Source: an uncultured Pseudomonadota bacterium (lineage in GTDB: Bacteria > Pseudomonadota > Gammaproteobacteria > Burkholderiales > SG8-39). Taken from it: a stretch of DNA of 7,861 nucleotides. Positions 5,832-7,861 of this stretch are shown here, in pieces (positions within the stretch are counted from its first letter, which is position 1; each line of letters opens with the position of its first letter). Where the stretch lies: positions 1 through 7,861 of the forward strand of contig CAITSH010000503.1 in assembly GCA_903895005.1 (NCBI GenBank), written 5' to 3'. Below the pieces are notes generated by a model. That model searched no databases and was not told where the DNA came from. It saw only the letters and a program-made list of their open reading frames with translations. A program made the translations under genes and the position numbers.

Positions 5832-6574
5832 GCATTCCCCGTGCGTATTGCCGCCAGATACAACTTGACGGTCTCTGCCAAGCCAAACTCCAGAGCATCG
5901 GAGATCAGCGCGTGTCCTATCGAAACTTCAAGTACGGCGGGAATGGCCCTTAGGAATGTAGGAATATTCTGCAGATTCAGGTCGTGTCCCGCATTCACCC
6001 CGAGACCGACTTGTGAGGCTGCGAATGCGGTCGCGACATACCCTTCGAGGGTTTGGCCGCCCACCTCCGAACCCAAAGTACTCGCGTAAGGCTCTGTATA
6101 AAGTTCCACACGGTCTGCGCCCAACGCCTTCGCTATCGGCATCGCATCAGGATCCGGGTCCATGAACAGGCTCACGCGCGATCCAAGCGCACGCAATTCT
6201 GCGATGACCGGCCGCAAACGTTCTCCGTCCCGCTTCAAATCCCAGCCATGGTCCGAGGTAATCGCGCCAGACTCGTCAGGAACCAGCGTGCATTGCTGCG
6301 GACGCACCGCTCGGACAAACTCGACCAGCCCGTGGAACGGATTTCCTTCAATGTTGAATTCCGCCTTCGGCCAGGCCTTTAGAAACCGGGCCAGATCGCT
6401 GACATCATGTTCGCGAATGTGCCGCCCATCAGGACGCGGATGAACGGTAATCCCCTGCGCTCCAGCCGCAAGTGCGATTCCGGCGGCCTTTACGACATTG
6501 GGAAGATCCAGCGTGCGCGTATTACGAACGAGCGCAACCTTGTTGAGATTGACGCTTAGGGCGGTCTTGGTCAT
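5828..6574 (-). CDS. pdxJ: Pyridoxine 5'-phosphate synthase
   Basis: PdxJ condenses 1-deoxyxylulose 5-phosphate (DXP) with 3-amino-2-oxopropyl phosphate to form pyridoxine 5'-phosphate, the last ring-forming step of DXP-dependent vitamin B6 synthesis. The 248-residue TIM barrel has GITVHPRPDGRHI (41-53) with catalytic H45 plus R47 and H52, an acidic FNIEGNP with E76, NAGHDLN (194-200) with H197, and the phosphate-binding IGHALISDAL (219-228). The N-terminal substrate motif reads SVNLNKVALVRNTR, so the canonical D11-H12 of N-x-DH is N11-K12. Related enzymes with this K-type motif exist in other phyla, so it is probably functional. The ATG lies 15 bases past the recO stop with only a weak GAG as SD. 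The 3' end overlaps acpS. Confidence 0.95.
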   Translation of the reverse strand: MTKTALSVNLNKVALVRNTRTLDLPNVVKAAGIALAAGAQGITVHPRPDGRHIREHDVSDLARFLKAWPKAEFNIEGNPFHGLVEFVRAVRPQQCTLVPDESGAITSDHGWDLKRDGERLRPVIAELRALGSRVSLFMDPDPDAMPIAKALGADRVELYTEPYASTLGSEVGGQTLEGYVATAFAASQVGLGVNAGHDLNLQNIPTFLRAIPAVLEVSIGHALISDALEFGLAETVKLYLAAIRTGNA

Positions 6575-6589
6575 GAGGGCTAGCTCAAT

Positions 6590-7315
6590 TTATAGTTCTT
6601 GAAGATCACGGAAGATCTGCCGGCTGTTTAACGACTGGCGTCCGAGCCGATGGTTAATCAGCACGCGCATCAGCGTCTTGCTGTGCTGCTGGACGGCGCT
6701 ATCACGATAGTCGTCACGCGCGATCGCCAGAAGAGCACCGCCGGGAAGAACCGGTCCCGAGGGCTGGCGCGTCCCGACCTCGATAACGCCGCGTTCAGGC
6801 TCGTACGTATACAGCCGATCAGCGTCGACGCTCGCACCACTGCCACTCTCCCGTTCCAACTCAAGCGCATAACCAAGTTCCTTTAGCATCCGCTTCTCGA
6901 AACCGCGCAGAATCGGGGCAGAATCGGGCTCGACCGCGAGGCGATGGAGGGCAGTTTCGTAGCTGTCATACAACTGCTCGTGAGCATCTTCCCTGGGCAG
7001 CAATTTGATCATCAGCTCGTTGAGATAGAAACCGCATAGCAAGGCATCGCCGGATAACATAGGCTGGCCTCCCTGCCATTCTGCACTGTGCAGGCTACGC
7101 ACCTCGCCCTTACCAGACCAGGCGACCAACAGGGGTTGAAAGGCAAGCAGGCTGCCGCGCATCACGGAACGGGGGCGACGCGCCCCGCGCGCAACCACAA
7201 CGATCCTACCGTGTGTGCGGGTGAACACCTCGACCAGAAGACTGGTCTCTCGATAGGGGTAACTGTGCAGCACGAATGCGCGCTGCTGGACCTGGCGCGG
7301 TTTGTCCACGCTCAT
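6590..7315 (-). CDS. recO: DNA repair protein RecO
   Basis: RecO works with RecR to load RecA onto SSB-coated single-stranded DNA in RecF-pathway recombinational repair and anneals complementary strands. The N-terminal OB fold is visible at about 12-75 (RAFVLHSYPYRETS, then VVVARGARRPRS). A helical domain follows, with GFYLNELMIKLLPRED near 95-110 and FEKRMLKELGYALEL near 139-153. The zinc-finger cysteines of some RecO proteins are absent; only one cysteine is seen, as in other proteobacterial forms. I chose the ATG at 7315 (241 residues, MSVDKPRQ), 7 bases after the era stop. That fits family length and leaves the OB fold near the N-terminus. An in-frame ATG at 7366 would give 258 residues but overlap era by 44 bases. 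Neither start has a strong SD. Confidence 0.93.
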   Translation of the reverse strand: MSVDKPRQVQQRAFVLHSYPYRETSLLVEVFTRTHGRIVVVARGARRPRSVMRGSLLAFQPLLVAWSGKGEVRSLHSAEWQGGQPMLSGDALLCGFYLNELMIKLLPREDAHEQLYDSYETALHRLAVEPDSAPILRGFEKRMLKELGYALELERESGSGASVDADRLYTYEPERGVIEVGTRQPSGPVLPGGALLAIARDDYRDSAVQQHSKTLMRVLINHRLGRQSLNSRQIFRDLQEL

Positions 7316-7322
7316 GCGCCCG

Positions 7323-7861
7323 TCATAGGTTCCCAAGCCCCAGCGTCCGGAGGGAGCGCTCATCATCCGTCCAGCCGGGCTTGACCTTCACCCAAACCTG
7401 AAGAAAAACTTTTCCGCCAAAGAGTCTTTCCATGTCGAGCCGTGCGGCGGTTGCAATCTCCTTGAGCTTTGCACCTTTTTGCCCGATTACCATCGCCTTG
7501 TGCGAATCCTTGTCCACGATGATTGCCGCATGAATCCGGCGCATCTGCCCCTCTTCTTCAAATTTTTCAATCGTCACACTGCTGCCGTAGGGAAGCTCAT
7601 CCCCGGTCAGGCGAAACAATTTTTCACGCAACAACTCAGCGGCAAGAAAACGCTCGCTACGGTCGGTAAGATCATCAGCGGCGTAAATCGCCCCCCGCTC
7701 GGGAAGATGCGCGCGCAACGTTTTGAGCAACTCCTCGATATTCTTGCCCAGGCGCGCACTGACAGGCACAAGTTCCGCACGCGGACACAATTCACCCACG
7801 GTTTTAAGAAAATCAAGCAAGGGGCCGTTCCCTGCGAGTTTGTCGATCTTGTTGATGGCGA
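7323..7861 (-). CDS. era: GTPase Era, C-terminal part (cut by window edge)
   Basis: Era is an essential GTPase that binds the 3' end of 16S rRNA and assists 30S subunit maturation. The reading frame stays open to the window edge, so the start and the G1-G3 motifs lie outside; 178 complete codons plus the stop are visible. The G4 motif NKID is encoded at 7853-7842, and the G5-like SAR near 7760-7752. The C-terminal KH domain follows, with the GxxG RNA-binding loop VIGQKGAK (from 7490) and a conserved tail (VWVKVKPGWTDDERSLRTLG). The order era-recO-pdxJ-acpS is conserved in many proteobacteria, usually with rnc upstream of era. In-frame TTG or ATG codons within the visible part should not be taken as the start. 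Confidence 0.97.
   Translation of the reverse strand, partial: AINKIDKLAGNGPLLDFLKTVGELCPRAELVPVSARLGKNIEELLKTLRAHLPERGAIYAADDLTDRSERFLAAELLREKLFRLTGDELPYGSSVTIEKFEEEGQMRRIHAAIIVDKDSHKAMVIGQKGAKLKEIATAARLDMERLFGGKVFLQVWVKVKPGWTDDERSLRTLGLGNL

Noticed and set aside
7313..7366. Longer RecO start at the ATG at 7366
   Set aside because: It would overlap era by 44 bases, lacks an SD and adds 17 residues not expected in the family. The ATG at 7315 follows the era stop directly. The longer form is not excluded.

Overview
The window looks like a chromosomal housekeeping segment of a proteobacterium, most likely a betaproteobacterium. Three things point that way. The gene order era-recO-pdxJ-acpS-nagZ is typical of that group. 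The order uvrC-pgsA-tRNA-Gly is shared with enteric bacteria. Coding density is very high and the DNA is moderately GC-rich, judged by eye. The species cannot be named from the sequence alone.

Layout from right to left, in the direction most genes are transcribed (minus strand): the 3' part of era (cut by the right edge), recO, pdxJ and acpS form a tight cluster with gaps or overlaps of a few bases. A 124-base gap then precedes nagZ. Next is the only plus-strand gene, a cation-diffusion-facilitator metal exporter of the DmeF type. Its 3' end overlaps that of nagZ by 14 bases, tail to tail. Its 5' end diverges across about 50 bases from a second minus-strand cluster: a family 5 uracil-DNA glycosylase, uvrC (GTG start 10 bases after the glycosylase stop), pgsA (start overlapping the uvrC stop by one base) and tRNA-Gly(GCC). 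The tRNA has its own near-perfect sigma-70 promoter directly after the pgsA stop codon.

Functionally, the first cluster combines ribosome assembly (Era), recombinational repair (RecO), vitamin B6 synthesis (PdxJ), acyl-carrier-protein activation (AcpS) and peptidoglycan recycling (NagZ). The second pairs base-excision repair (UDG) and nucleotide-excision repair (UvrC) with phospholipid synthesis (PgsA) and a tRNA. Both repair enzymes carry cysteine patterns that predict a 4Fe-4S cluster. The metal exporter is the one accessory-like gene.

I found no mobile element, CRISPR array, phage gene or unrecognised protein family, and no evidence of a new multi-gene system. No gene-free stretch exceeds 300 bases; the longest is 5315-5438. 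The points most worth a second look are local: the stand-alone tRNA promoter, a PdxJ with non-canonical substrate-site residues, the UDG-UvrC pairing, a hairpin holding the acpS stop codon, and the overlapping convergent ends of dmeF and nagZ.
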